Shown here: positions 6,875-14,990 of the stretch, piece after piece
Layout of the letters: each line of letters begins with the position of its first letter
Position numbering within the stretch: the stretch's first letter is position 1
Source: Streptomyces sp. H27-H5
GTDB taxonomy: Bacteria > Actinomycetota > Actinomycetes > Streptomycetales > Streptomycetaceae
Length of the DNA: 33,383 nucleotides
Assembly: GCF_026627505.1 (NCBI RefSeq)
Contig: NZ_JAPNLK010000087.1
Span: forward strand, 1-33,383
Reading direction: 5' to 3'
Made by a program: the position numbers and the translations under genes
The notes under the pieces: generated by a model
The model's input: only the letters and a program-made list of their open reading frames with translations
What the model was told of the DNA's origin: nothing
Databases searched by the model: none

Positions 6875-8395
6875 CTACTTGTCCCCGGTCCGCGAGCCGA
6901 GGGTGATGTCCACGGTGCTCGGCTTGCCGCCGCGCAGGTAGGTCAGCTTCACGGTGTCGCCCGGCTTGTACGTCCAGATCTCGCTGATCAGGGTCGGGCC
7001 GCTGTCGATCGGCTTGTCGCCCAGCTGGGTGATGATGTCGCCGGGCTTGAGACCCGCCTTGCCCGCCGGCCCGTTCGGGTCGACCAGTTCGTTGGCGGGG
7101 GCTCCGGACTCGGAGATCTTGGCGCCCTCCGTCTTGGCCTGGAGGTCGACGGAGACCGAGATCACCGGGTAGACCGGCTTGCCCGTCTTGATCAGCGACT
7201 CGGCGACGTTCTTCGCCTGGTTGATCGGGATGGCGAAGCCGAGGCCGATCGAACCGGCCTGACCGCCGCCGAAGCCGCCGTTGCCGGCCGACTGGATCGC
7301 GGAGTTGATGCCGATGACCGCGCCGCGGCCGTCGAGGAGCGGGCCGCCGGAGTTGCCGGGGTTGATGGAGGCGTCCGTCTGCAGCGCGCTCATGTACGAG
7401 TTCTTGCCGCTGGAGCCGTCACCGGAGGCCACCGGGCGGTTCTTGGCGCTGACGATGCCGGTGGTGACCGTGTTGGACAGGCCGAAGGGCGCGCCGATCG
7501 CGATGGTCGAGTCGCCGACGGCCACCTTGTCGGAGTCGCCCAGCGCCAGCGGCTTGAGGCCGGCCGGCGGGTTCTTCAGCTTGAGCACGGCCACGTCGTA
7601 GCCCTCGGCGCGGCCGATGACCTCGGCCTCGAACCGCTTGCCGTTGGAGAAGGTCGCGGAGAGCTTGCCGCCGTTGGCCGCGGAGGCCACCACGTGGTTG
7701 TTGGTGAGGATGTGGCCCTGCGCGTCGTAGACGAAGCCGGTGCCCGTGCCACCCTCGCCGTCACCGGCCTTCGCCTCGATGGTCACCACGCTCGGCAGTG
7801 CCCCTGCCGCCAGACCGGCGACGGAGCCCGCCTCCCGCTTGAGGTCCTTCGGGGTGCTGGCGCTGATGGTGGTCGAGCCCGAGCCGTCGTGCGAACGCTC
7901 CGAGGCCCAGTAGCCGATGCCGCCACCGACACCGCCCGCGATGAGGGCGGCCGCGAGCACACCCGCGATCAGTCCGCCCCTGCCCTTGGGCTTGGGCGGG
8001 GGGCCGTCCGCGGTCAGGGGCACTCCCCAGCCGCCTCCGCCGTGGCCGCCGTCGACGTACGAGGGAACGGTGGGCGGCGGCGGGGGCCAGCCCTCGGCCC
8101 CGTGGGCGGCGGCCGGGGGCTGCGCGTAGGGCGGCGCCTGGGCGTATCCCGGGTCCTGGGCATACCCGGGGGCCACAGGCCCGCCCTGGGCGTGCGGAAG
8201 CTGCTGCGTCGGCTCCGGGCCGGGCGCGCCGGCCGGGGGCGGCGGGGTGGCGGGGGCAGGGGGAACGGCGTCGGCGGGCCGCGCCGCCTTGGGCTCGGCG
8301 ACCGGGTCAGGGGTGGAGGCGGGCACGGGCGCAGGCGGTACGGAAGGGGCCGCGGGGGGCTTCTGGGCCGCGGTGCCCTCGTTCTCGGTGCTCAC
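6875..8395 (-). CDS. Membrane-anchored HtrA/DegP-like serine protease with PDZ domain
   Basis: Envelope quality-control protease, 506 aa, from GTG 8395 with GGAGAG 7 nt upstream. The first 138 residues are cytoplasmic and low-complexity (Pro/Ala-rich, with GYAQ/YAQ repeats around 77-92). One transmembrane helix follows (about 140-163, GLIAGVLAAALIAGG), then an extracytoplasmic trypsin-like domain with triad His234 (TNNHVVA), Asp267 (YDVAVL) and Ser349 (NPGNSGGP), and a C-terminal PDZ domain (about 410-500, including GKAGLKPGDIITQLGDKPI). This architecture matches the actinobacterial PepD/HtrA group, where the N-terminal tail replaces a signal peptide. It is divergent from the phosphodiesterase gene, with a 234-bp shared upstream region. 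Which stress pathway it serves cannot be read from sequence. Confidence 0.92.
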   Translation of the reverse strand: MSTENEGTAAQKPPAAPSVPPAPVPASTPDPVAEPKAARPADAVPPAPATPPPPAGAPGPEPTQQLPHAQGGPVAPGYAQDPGYAQAPPYAQPPAAAHGAEGWPPPPPTVPSYVDGGHGGGGWGVPLTADGPPPKPKGRGGLIAGVLAAALIAGGVGGGIGYWASERSHDGSGSTTISASTPKDLKREAGSVAGLAAGALPSVVTIEAKAGDGEGGTGTGFVYDAQGHILTNNHVVASAANGGKLSATFSNGKRFEAEVIGRAEGYDVAVLKLKNPPAGLKPLALGDSDKVAVGDSTIAIGAPFGLSNTVTTGIVSAKNRPVASGDGSSGKNSYMSALQTDASINPGNSGGPLLDGRGAVIGINSAIQSAGNGGFGGGQAGSIGLGFAIPINQAKNVAESLIKTGKPVYPVISVSVDLQAKTEGAKISESGAPANELVDPNGPAGKAGLKPGDIITQLGDKPIDSGPTLISEIWTYKPGDTVKLTYLRGGKPSTVDITLGSRTGDK

Positions 8396-8629
8396 AGCGC
8401 TCTCTCCTCGTCACAAACACGGCTTCTGGTCCTGGAAATATCTGGCGATACCGGTCCGACTGAACGTTCGACGTGCCGCACAAGTTCCAGTGCAAAGCCT
8501 TTCCCATGACCCGTCAGAGCACTGTAAGCCGGACCTGTGCGTCTCCCCCCATCCTTTATCCCCGACATTTCGGGCGCATCCGCAAGCTCGCCACGCCGTG
8601 CGGGGCCGCCGCGGTGGCACCATGACCCC

Positions 8630-9430
8630 GTGACCCACGCAACGCCGCTCCCCATCCAGGTCGTCGCCCACCGCGGTGCCTCGGAGGACGCCCCCGAGCA
8701 CACTCTGGCCGCCTACCGGAAGGCCATGGAGGACGGGGCCGACGCCCTCGAATGTGACATCCGGCTCACGGCCGACGGCCATCTGGTCCTGGTCCACGAC
8801 CGCCGGGTGAACCGCACCTCCAACGGCCGCGGCGCGGTGTCCGCCCTGGAGCTGGCCGATCTCGCGGCCCTCGACTTCGGCTCTTGGAAGGACCGCGAGG
8901 AGTCCCCGGACTGGGACGCCGATCCGGAGCGCACCTCCGTGCTCACCCTGGAGCGGCTGCTGGAGCTGGTCTCCGACGCCGGGCGGCCCGTACAGCTGGC
9001 GATCGAGACGAAGCACCCGACCCGCTGGGCCGGACAGGTGGAAGAGCGGCTCCTCTTCCTCCTCAAGCGCTTCGGACTGGACGCCCCGCCCGCCGAGGGC
9101 CCGCACCCGGTCCGCGTCATGAGCTTCTCCGCGCGCTCGCTGCACCGCGTGCGGGCGGCCGCGCCGACGATCCCGACCGTGTACCTGATGCAGTTCATCT
9201 CGCCGCGCATGCGGGACGGCCGGCTGCCGGCCGGCGTGAGCATCGCCGGTCCCGGGATGCGCATCGTGCGCAACCATCCCGGTTACATCCGCAAGCTCCA
9301 GTCGGCGGGACACTCGGTTCACGTGTGGACCGTGAACGAACCCTCGGACGTTCAGCTCTGCGCGGACCTGGATGTAGAAGCAATCATCACGAACAGACCG
9401 CGGCAAGTTCTGTCACAACTCGGGCGCTGA
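8630..9430 (+). CDS. Glycerophosphodiester phosphodiesterase (GDPD family)
   Basis: Hydrolyses glycerophosphodiesters to glycerol-3-phosphate and an alcohol. From GTG 8630 the protein has 266 aa and starts VTHATPLPIQVVAHRGASED, placing the conserved HRG close to the N-terminus as usual. An in-frame GTG at 8537 would add 31 unrelated Pro/Ser-rich residues. Metal and catalytic residues are in place: His14-Arg15, Glu41 and Asp43 (LECDIRLT), His56-Asp57 (LVHD). No signal peptide or membrane segment is seen, so it is probably cytoplasmic. The C-terminal ITNRPRQVL is typical of the family TIM barrel. It stands alone, divergent from the HtrA-like gene. Confidence 0.9.
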   Translation: MTHATPLPIQVVAHRGASEDAPEHTLAAYRKAMEDGADALECDIRLTADGHLVLVHDRRVNRTSNGRGAVSALELADLAALDFGSWKDREESPDWDADPERTSVLTLERLLELVSDAGRPVQLAIETKHPTRWAGQVEERLLFLLKRFGLDAPPAEGPHPVRVMSFSARSLHRVRAAAPTIPTVYLMQFISPRMRDGRLPAGVSIAGPGMRIVRNHPGYIRKLQSAGHSVHVWTVNEPSDVQLCADLDVEAIITNRPRQVLSQLGR

Positions 9431-9601
9431 CGTCCCGATTTGCCCACCCACCACACGTGTCCCACCCGTCACAGGGTGTGCCCCGGCGCATCCGCTCCGC
9501 ATTTGTCGTCGTGAATGCGCCAGAGGGCACTTCATGAACGGTTTCCGGTCCAGGCCATTGGGGCATCCAGACCTTGGCGTGGGGCTAAGGAGGTTCCGGG
9601 G

Positions 9602-10117
9602 GTGGCGTTGGTGATGGCACACGAAGTGCCCACGTCGTGGTGCATGGACGTACGCCACGGTCCTGCGGGCGTGGGCGAGGCAAGGCGCCGCATGCGCGAA
9701 CAACTGCGGACCGGCGGACTGTCCGAATCGGTCGTGGACGATGCCGTACTCATCCTTTCCGAACTGCTCAGCAACGCCTGCCGCCACGGCCGGCCACTGG
9801 GATCCCGGGAGGTCGGGGACGGCGAGATACGCGCCGCCTGGCGCGTCGACGGGGCGGGACGGCTGACGGTCGAGGTCACGGACGGCGGCGGACCCACCCG
9901 TCCGATCCCCTCGACCCCATCGGTCACGGCACGCGGCGGCCGGGGGCTGAACATCATCAGCGCGCTGGCCCAGGACTGGGGCGTCCGGGACGGGGCGGCG
10001 GGTGAGGTCACCGTGTGGGTGGTCGTTGCCTGTGGGACCCGTCACGAGGATTTCGCTACGCGCGTCACAGCCCCGGCGATCGGCTTCGGAACGGCCTTCG
10101 ACGACCTGAGCCACTGA
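9602..10117 (+). CDS. RsbW-like ATP-binding protein (HATPase_c, no histidine-kinase core)
   Basis: A 171-aa single-domain GHKL ATPase of the anti-sigma/serine-kinase type. The start is GTG 9602, with a perfect AAGGAGG 8 nt upstream (9587-9593); the frame opens earlier at 9515 but lacks such a site. The N box SELLSNACRHGRP, G1 box VTDGGGP and G2 box RGGRGLNII are readable. There is no His-phosphoacceptor or membrane segment. Streptomycetes hold many of these proteins, which bind sigma factors or STAS anti-anti-sigma factors. No partner gene is adjacent, but a GAF-PP2C gene (13462) and a second such ATPase (16550) are within 7.5 kb. Confidence 0.85.
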   Translation: MALVMAHEVPTSWCMDVRHGPAGVGEARRRMREQLRTGGLSESVVDDAVLILSELLSNACRHGRPLGSREVGDGEIRAAWRVDGAGRLTVEVTDGGGPTRPIPSTPSVTARGGRGLNIISALAQDWGVRDGAAGEVTVWVVVACGTRHEDFATRVTAPAIGFGTAFDDLSH

Positions 10118-10310
10118 GTCCCCGGTCCGGACCCCGGGCCCTGGCCCCGAGTCACCGAGCGCGCGCCCGGGCCACCCCACGCCCCGGGCACCCGCGGGAC
10201 GCCGCCCGGGACCGGGAACCCGGCTGACCGCGGCAACGGAGGCGGCCGTCGGGAGCGCACGCCGACCGCGAACCCGGCCGCACCCCACAGGTTCCGGCGG
10301 TGTGAACGGC

Positions 10311-10316
10311 TAGGCT
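10311..10316 (+). promoter_or_regulatory. Candidate -10 element for the SEC-C gene
   Basis: TAGGCT 47 nt upstream of the ATG at 10363. The same hexamer occurs at the start of pheA. No convincing -35 is visible, so this is tentative. Confidence 0.35.
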
Positions 10317-10362
10317 CGCGCCCAGAAAACCGCCGCACCGCCGCAACCGGGAGACACCCACG

Positions 10363-11349
10363 ATGGCAAAGAAGCGCCCCGCCGCGAAAAACGCGAAGTC
10401 GCAGCGCACGCCGCAGCTCAACAACGGGGAGATCCCCGTGGTGGGTGCCCGCGAGCCCTGTCCCTGCGGATCCGGGCGCCGCTACAAGGCCTGTCACGGC
10501 GCCGCCGCCGCGCACGCCGTGACCGAGCACGTGCGGCGCCCCTTCGAGGGCCTGCCCGGCGAGTGCGACTGGGTCGCGCTGCGCGAGCTGGTACCCGCCG
10601 CGACCATCCCGCTCACCCTCAAGGGCGGCCTGCCCGACGGCGTTCCCTCGGTGACGCTGGTGACCGTGCTGCCGATGGCCTGGCCGGCGCTGCGCCGTGA
10701 GGACGGCTCCGTCCTCCTGGGCCTGCAGAACGACTCGACCACCGGTGACCTCGCCCGGGACATGGCCGACACCCTGGAGCGCGCGCTGGTGGCGGAGCCG
10801 GGTACCCCGGTTCCCGCCCGTCGAGTTCCGGCCGAGGGCCCGCGACTTCAGGATATCCTGGACACGGACAGCGTTTTCGAGCCGGTTGTCCACAGTGGCT
10901 TCGAATTCTGGATTCCGGATGCGGAGAACGCCCAGAACGCCTCTCCGGAGATCGCCGCCTCGCTGGAACGCGCCAACGCCGCCGCGATTCCCACCGTCAA
11001 GCTGGCCGGCGTGGACGCGGCCTACTGGTGCGAGACGCCGGACAAGAACCACCTGCGCTGGGTCATGCCGCAGCCCGAGGAGAAGCTGCTCGACGCACTG
11101 GCGCGACTGCACGCGGCCGGCACCTCGTCCCTCGGTGAAGGCACCAAGCTCGTCGGTTCCTTCCGCGCCCACGGTCTGATGGTTCCCGTCTGGGACCTGC
11201 CCACCGGCGTCTCGGCCGACGACGTCGAGAAGCCCGCCGCGGAACTCGCGGAGCGCCTGGCCGCGGCCCTGGCCACGGACGCGCCCCTGACGACGGAGGA
11301 GCGTCGAGCCCGCGCCGGCCTCACGAACCGCCAGGTCACGCTCAGCTGA
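10363..11349 (+). CDS. SEC-C motif protein (DUF5926-like)
   Basis: 328-aa soluble protein. A Lys-rich N-terminus (MAKKRPAAKNAK) precedes a SEC-C zinc-binding motif at residues 32-46 (EPCPCGSGRRYKACHG), the element found at the SecA C-terminus and in many stand-alone proteins. The remaining 280 residues have no catalytic motif I recognise and match from memory the streptomycete DUF5926 family. ATG 10363 follows a modest GGGAG. There is no signal peptide. A perfect DnaA box (10886-10894) lies in the coding sequence, probably by chance. The function of the family is unknown to me. Confidence 0.85.
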   Translation: MAKKRPAAKNAKSQRTPQLNNGEIPVVGAREPCPCGSGRRYKACHGAAAAHAVTEHVRRPFEGLPGECDWVALRELVPAATIPLTLKGGLPDGVPSVTLVTVLPMAWPALRREDGSVLLGLQNDSTTGDLARDMADTLERALVAEPGTPVPARRVPAEGPRLQDILDTDSVFEPVVHSGFEFWIPDAENAQNASPEIAASLERANAAAIPTVKLAGVDAAYWCETPDKNHLRWVMPQPEEKLLDALARLHAAGTSSLGEGTKLVGSFRAHGLMVPVWDLPTGVSADDVEKPAAELAERLAAALATDAPLTTEERRARAGLTNRQVTLS

Positions 11350-11396
11350 CCACCGCGCGCGCCCAGGACCGGTGACTGGGGTCACAACTCCCGCTA

Positions 11397-11463
11397 ATCG
11401 CCTGCAAATCCGTGTCCGAATATCAGAGATCGAATTTGCGAACAGGCGATCTCTTGTTACCGT
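11397..11463 (+). promoter_or_regulatory. Overlapping dyads with candidate promoter in a convergent intergenic region
   Basis: Between two convergent genes, ATCGCCTG-CAAAT (11397-11409) pairs with ATTTG-(CGAA)-CAGGCGAT (11434-11450), and AGAGATCG (11425-11432) pairs with CGATCTCT (11447-11454); the two pairings exclude each other. TTGCGA (11436-11441) and TACCGT (11458-11463), 16 nt apart, could be a promoter firing into the hairpin at 11471-11510. This would give a transcript of about 50 nt with no ORF. Confidence 0.35.
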
Positions 11464-11470
11464 TCTTGTA

Positions 11471-11510
11471 GCCCGGTCGCTGGTGCATCCCCCGTCGCCA
11501 GCGACCGGGC
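11471..11510. terminator. Strong terminator between SEC-C gene and convergent secreted-protein gene
   Basis: A perfect 13-bp stem GCCCGGTCGCTGG (11471-11483) / CCAGCGACCGGGC (11498-11510) with a 14-nt loop, followed by CCTTCCATTT. It ends plus-strand transcription from the SEC-C gene and may also serve the minus-strand gene ending at 11531. Confidence 0.75.
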
Positions 11511-11530
11511 CCTTCCATTTCAGGCGATGT

Positions 11531-12091
11531 TCAACCATCGCCCGGTGCCGGTGAGTTGCTCCCGGACCTCAGCAGCAACGCCCCTTCATCATCCGGAACT
11601 GCAAACTCCGCCACGGCCGAGTAGCCCTCCGGGCCTCCCGCCGAGTCGTCACGCGGTGTTTCGCACAGCCCCGGCTCGTCACCCGGCCCGACGACGCAGC
11701 GGATCTGCACGGTGCGGCCCGCCGGCCCCATCATCGTCAGCACGGCGTCCAACGCGCGGCCACTGGTGTTGCGGTAGTAACTCCGGCCCCACGTACTGCC
11801 TTCGCCGACCAGGACGCAGGTTTGTGCCTCCACACCGTGCTGCGAGGAGACCTCGGGGCCGCACCGGGCATCCGTACGCGGCTGCACGGGTGGCCCGGGC
11901 TGTGCGGGACGGGCCGCGGGCGACGGTTTGCCCTTCGGGCGGGACGGGTCCGAAAGGCCGAGCGTGGAGAGCAACCCGCCGCCCTTTCCGTCATCCTGAC
12001 CGGCGAAATCCGGCCCGGCCATCGCCCCCGCGAGGGGAAGGGACAAGATGATCAGCACACCGGCGCCGATAGCGATCAGGCGGAGATTCAT
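11531..12091 (-). CDS. Small secreted/membrane-anchored protein, unknown function
   Basis: I do not recognise the family. From ATG 12091 the protein has 186 aa. An uncleaved anchor or signal peptide (MNLRLIAIGAGVLIILSLPL and onward, to about residue 25) precedes a Gly/Pro/Lys-rich linker (GKPSPAARPAQPGPPVQPR) and a C-terminal domain with four cysteines (DARCG, AQTCV, QIRCV, GLCET). The spacing suggests two disulfides in an extracytoplasmic beta-rich domain. It lies downstream of the prim-pol-like gene on the same strand, 130 bp apart, and converges with the SEC-C gene. The start has only a weak ribosome site. Confidence 0.7.
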   Translation of the reverse strand: MNLRLIAIGAGVLIILSLPLAGAMAGPDFAGQDDGKGGGLLSTLGLSDPSRPKGKPSPAARPAQPGPPVQPRTDARCGPEVSSQHGVEAQTCVLVGEGSTWGRSYYRNTSGRALDAVLTMMGPAGRTVQIRCVVGPGDEPGLCETPRDDSAGGPEGYSAVAEFAVPDDEGALLLRSGSNSPAPGDG

Positions 12092-12221
12092 TCGCCGAAG
12101 ATAGCGATGCGGGAAAGGGGCGCGGAGATCCCCGCGCCCAATTCCCTTGGAAACTCGCCCAGCCGGCACCCGTACGAGTGATCTCCCGAGCGGAGATCGG
12201 CGTTCGGGGACACGGCGTCGA

Positions 12222-12938
12222 TCAGTACGCCAACCGGCTGCCGCCGCCCGGCGCTCCGCTGCTCGCCTCGACCAACGCGTCCACGACCGCCTCCACCTCG
12301 GGCAGCCAGATGCCGTCGGGACCCACCTCCGGCTCCCGGTTCCAACACACCTGTCCACCGCCGGACGCGACGGACGGGGGCAGCAACAGGTAGCCGCCCT
12401 CGCCGTGGAAGCGCAGCGAGGAGGGCACGTGGTCCTTGGCGTACAGGAGTTCACCGAGCCGTTCCAACGAATACGGCGCCACCAGCAGGGACCACCTGGT
12501 CGGCGTCGCGACGATCGGACCGAGCCGCATGCCCTGCGCGTCCAGCCGTCCGACGGCACGCGCTGCGGCGGTGGCCGGCAGGCTCACCGCACACGGAGCG
12601 GCCCCGCCGGTGGCCACGAGCAACGGAGCGGCCGGCCGCCTGGCCCACCACCAGGCCACCATCCGGGGGTCGGTGGTGGCCGCGAGCAGCCCCGGGTCGA
12701 AGGGATGGGCGCCGGGCACCACACAGTCGGGATCGGGGCAGGCACAGCGCACGCCATCGGCGCCGGCCCGGCCCACGCCGGGCAGCACGGGCCACCGCCA
12801 TTCGGCGGCGCAGACGAGAGCCGCATCGAGGAGGGACGGAGTGCCGCCGTCCGGGATCCGGTCGGAGGGGGAGGTCGGTCGCAGGGTTTTCAAGCGATCG
12901 CGGAGCCGCTGGAGACGCCTTCCGAGGATCTCGCGCAT
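12222..12938 (-). CDS. Prim-pol domain-like protein (bifunctional primase/polymerase N-terminal fold), probably inactive
   Basis: 238 aa from ATG 12938 (MREILGRRLQRLRDRL), with AAAGGAA upstream; longer in-frame starts exist up to 13046. The segment WRWPVLPG...CACPDPDCVVPGAHPFDPG followed by TTDPRMVAWWW is the signature of actinomycete prim-pol N-terminal domain proteins, including their Cys-rich zinc site. In active prim-pols a D-x-D metal motif follows the VATG turn. Here the text is LLVATGGAAPCAVSLP with no acidic pair, so polymerase activity is unlikely. A basic helix at residues 1-30 could bind nucleic acid. There are no mobile-element hallmarks nearby; this looks like a resident chromosomal paralogue. 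Function unknown. Confidence 0.75.
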   Translation of the reverse strand: MREILGRRLQRLRDRLKTLRPTSPSDRIPDGGTPSLLDAALVCAAEWRWPVLPGVGRAGADGVRCACPDPDCVVPGAHPFDPGLLAATTDPRMVAWWWARRPAAPLLVATGGAAPCAVSLPATAAARAVGRLDAQGMRLGPIVATPTRWSLLVAPYSLERLGELLYAKDHVPSSLRFHGEGGYLLLPPSVASGGGQVCWNREPEVGPDGIWLPEVEAVVDALVEASSGAPGGGSRLAY

Positions 12939-13275
12939 GAGCGCTCGTTCCTTTCCGTTGAACGCCGAGGGCCACATCACACCAGGTAAGCGGTGCATCA
13001 CCACACGTACACGTTGCGCGTCACTGTCCGCCAGAAGCAGGTTCACACGGTTCGTGCAGTTTTCTTACGGGTCCATCAAACGTCCGGCGGGGGCGGAACG
13101 CGACCCGCACCGGGTCGAGACCGGCTGCCGCCGCTAAGGACGACGGGCTGCGCCGGGCGGTTCCCGGCGGGCGCCGAAAGGTCTCAACTCGCCCCGGCCA
13201 CCACCGATTACGTACCCGAGCCCGCAGTGACGCCCGCCCAGTCGATCGCAAAAACCGTCCGCTTCCCGCTTTTTC

Positions 13276-13298
13276 CGGCCAAGTTTTAGCCTTGGCCG
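13276..13298. promoter_or_regulatory. Hairpin in the 523-bp divergent intergenic region
   Basis: CGGCCAAG (13276-13283), 7-nt loop, CTTGGCCG (13291-13298). It is the only clear element in the stretch 12939-13461 between the divergent prim-pol-like and PP2C genes. An open frame runs from 13303 into the PP2C gene but lacks a ribosome site and looks untranslated. No convincing -35/-10 pair was found. The hairpin could be a leader structure or operator. Confidence 0.35.
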
Positions 13299-13461
13299 CA
13301 CAGTGAGTTGCCGTCTCACGGACACCAGGATTCCCACCTGGGCAATGCTGGACATCGATCCTCGTGTGCGTGTAGATGTGGATCCATTGATGGCGGCGCA
13401 GCACGATCTGGGGGTTTGCGATGCTATATGGCGAATCGCACCAGGTGGAAAGGCGGACGCC

Positions 13462-14898
13462 ATGAGCGCCCCGCATCTGCCGAAAGTGGCTGGAATCGAT
13501 CCAGCAGTTACAGCGTCACCGCACACTCCGGCGCCCACCGCGCCCACACCCGCACGCAGCACCCCCGCCCAGGCCCCTCCGCCTGCCGCGAGCAGCGTCA
13601 TCCAGGACCGCCTGGCGGGCATGGTCTCCGACCTCACCACCCTCCACGAACTCACCGAACGCCTCGCCCGGTCCGTCGACCTCGACTCCTCCCTGCGGGA
13701 ATTCCTGCGGGCCGGGGCCGCGCTGGTCGGCGCCCGACGCGGCCTGGTCGTCCTGGAACCCTCCGACGGACTCGGCCCCACCACCACGATCGGCCTCGGT
13801 CTCGGCCACGCCGACCTCGGCCACATCGAGACGGTGCCGCGCAGCGCCACCTCGTACGGCCGCATCCTGGACGGGCTCCCGGGCGCGCACGGCGGCTCCG
13901 AGGTGCTCCCCGAACCCGGTGAGGCACCCGGCACCGGCGGGTGCGACGTCCCGGTCGACCCGCGCCACCGCGAGGTCGCCGCCCGACTCGGCTACGCGGC
14001 CAGCTACGCGCTGCCGCTGACCGCCGAGGCCACCGGCCGACTCGGCGCGGCCGTCTGGCTCTACGACGAGCAGGCCGAACCCGGCGAACGTCAGCGCGAC
14101 CTCGCGGGGCTGTACGTCCGGCACGCCGCCGAGCACCTGGCCCGCATGGTCGAGGTGGAGCGTTCCCGCTCCCGCCTGGCCATCGTCGCGGAGGAGCTGC
14201 TGCCCAGCCGGCTGCCCCGGATCCCCGGCGTACAGCTCGCGGCCCGGCACCACACCGGCCCGCGCGGCGGCGGCGACTGGTACGACGCACTGCCGCTGCC
14301 CGAGGGGGCCATGGGTCTCGCCGTGGGCTCCGTCACCGGCGCCGGTCCGAGCGCCGTCGCCGCGATGGGTCGCCTGCGGGCCTCCCTGCGCGCGTATGCC
14401 GTCATGGAGGGTGAGGACCCCGTCGCGGTCCTCTCCGACCTGGAGCTGTTGCTGCGGCTGACCGAACCCGCGCGCTCGGCCACCGCGCTCTTCGCCTACT
14501 GCGAACCGGCCGCCCGGAAGATCATCCTGGCCGGCGCGGGGCACACCCCGCCCCTGCTCATCGGCGAGCGGCGGACCGAGTACGTGGAGACCTCGCTCTC
14601 CGCGCCGCTCGGGATGCTGGCCTGCTGGGAGGCGCCGAGCGTGGAGATCGAACCGGCTCCCGGAGAAACGGTGCTGCTCTACACGGACGGACTGCTGCGG
14701 CGCACCGGAGACCCGATGGACCGCGCGTACGCCCGGCTGCACGCGGCGGCCGCGGGTGTTCCCCGCGCCGCTCGCGAGGACCCGGCGGCGATCTGCGACC
14801 ACATCCTCCGCACCGTCCTGCCGGAAGGGGAGGCCACGCCGGTCCAGGGGGAGGACGCCACCGAGGACATCGTTCTGCTCGCCGCCCGGTTTGACTGA
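13462..14898 (+). CDS. GAF domain - SpoIIE-type PP2C phosphatase, with a substituted metal residue
   Basis: 478 aa from ATG 13462, with GGAAAGGCGG just upstream. A Pro/Ala-rich N-terminus is followed by a helical segment and GAF sensor domain (about 47-235), then a SpoIIE/RsbU-like phosphatase domain (about 250-478). This family dephosphorylates Ser/Thr on STAS anti-anti-sigma factors. The first metal motif GGDWYD is intact (Asp272, Asp275). The next, normally GDVxGxG, reads VGSVTGAG, so the metal-binding Asp is Ser290. Later motifs LLYTDGLLRR and TEDIVLLAARF are close to normal. Activity may be reduced or lost. No transmembrane segment is present. It lies close to two RsbW-like proteins but not next to a sigma or STAS gene. 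Confidence 0.85.
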   Translation: MSAPHLPKVAGIDPAVTASPHTPAPTAPTPARSTPAQAPPPAASSVIQDRLAGMVSDLTTLHELTERLARSVDLDSSLREFLRAGAALVGARRGLVVLEPSDGLGPTTTIGLGLGHADLGHIETVPRSATSYGRILDGLPGAHGGSEVLPEPGEAPGTGGCDVPVDPRHREVAARLGYAASYALPLTAEATGRLGAAVWLYDEQAEPGERQRDLAGLYVRHAAEHLARMVEVERSRSRLAIVAEELLPSRLPRIPGVQLAARHHTGPRGGGDWYDALPLPEGAMGLAVGSVTGAGPSAVAAMGRLRASLRAYAVMEGEDPVAVLSDLELLLRLTEPARSATALFAYCEPAARKIILAGAGHTPPLLIGERRTEYVETSLSAPLGMLACWEAPSVEIEPAPGETVLLYTDGLLRRTGDPMDRAYARLHAAAAGVPRAAREDPAAICDHILRTVLPEGEATPVQGEDATEDIVLLAARFD

Positions 14899-14990
14899 TT
14901 TGTCACATAGTTCGCCGGGCATCTTCCGCTCACACATACGATGGACGGGGTCCATACCCGGTCCTTGCATGTCGTAGCTGAGGAGATGAC

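Noticed and set aside
6860..8509. 549-codon plus-strand frame antisense to the HtrA-like gene
   Set aside because: Mirror of a well-supported protease gene. Composition is Arg/Gly/Val-rich, as expected from antisense GC-rich codons.
10886..10894. Perfect DnaA box TTGTCCACA inside the SEC-C gene
   Set aside because: Single, isolated, in coding sequence and encoding normal residues of the protein. Not treated as a functional site.
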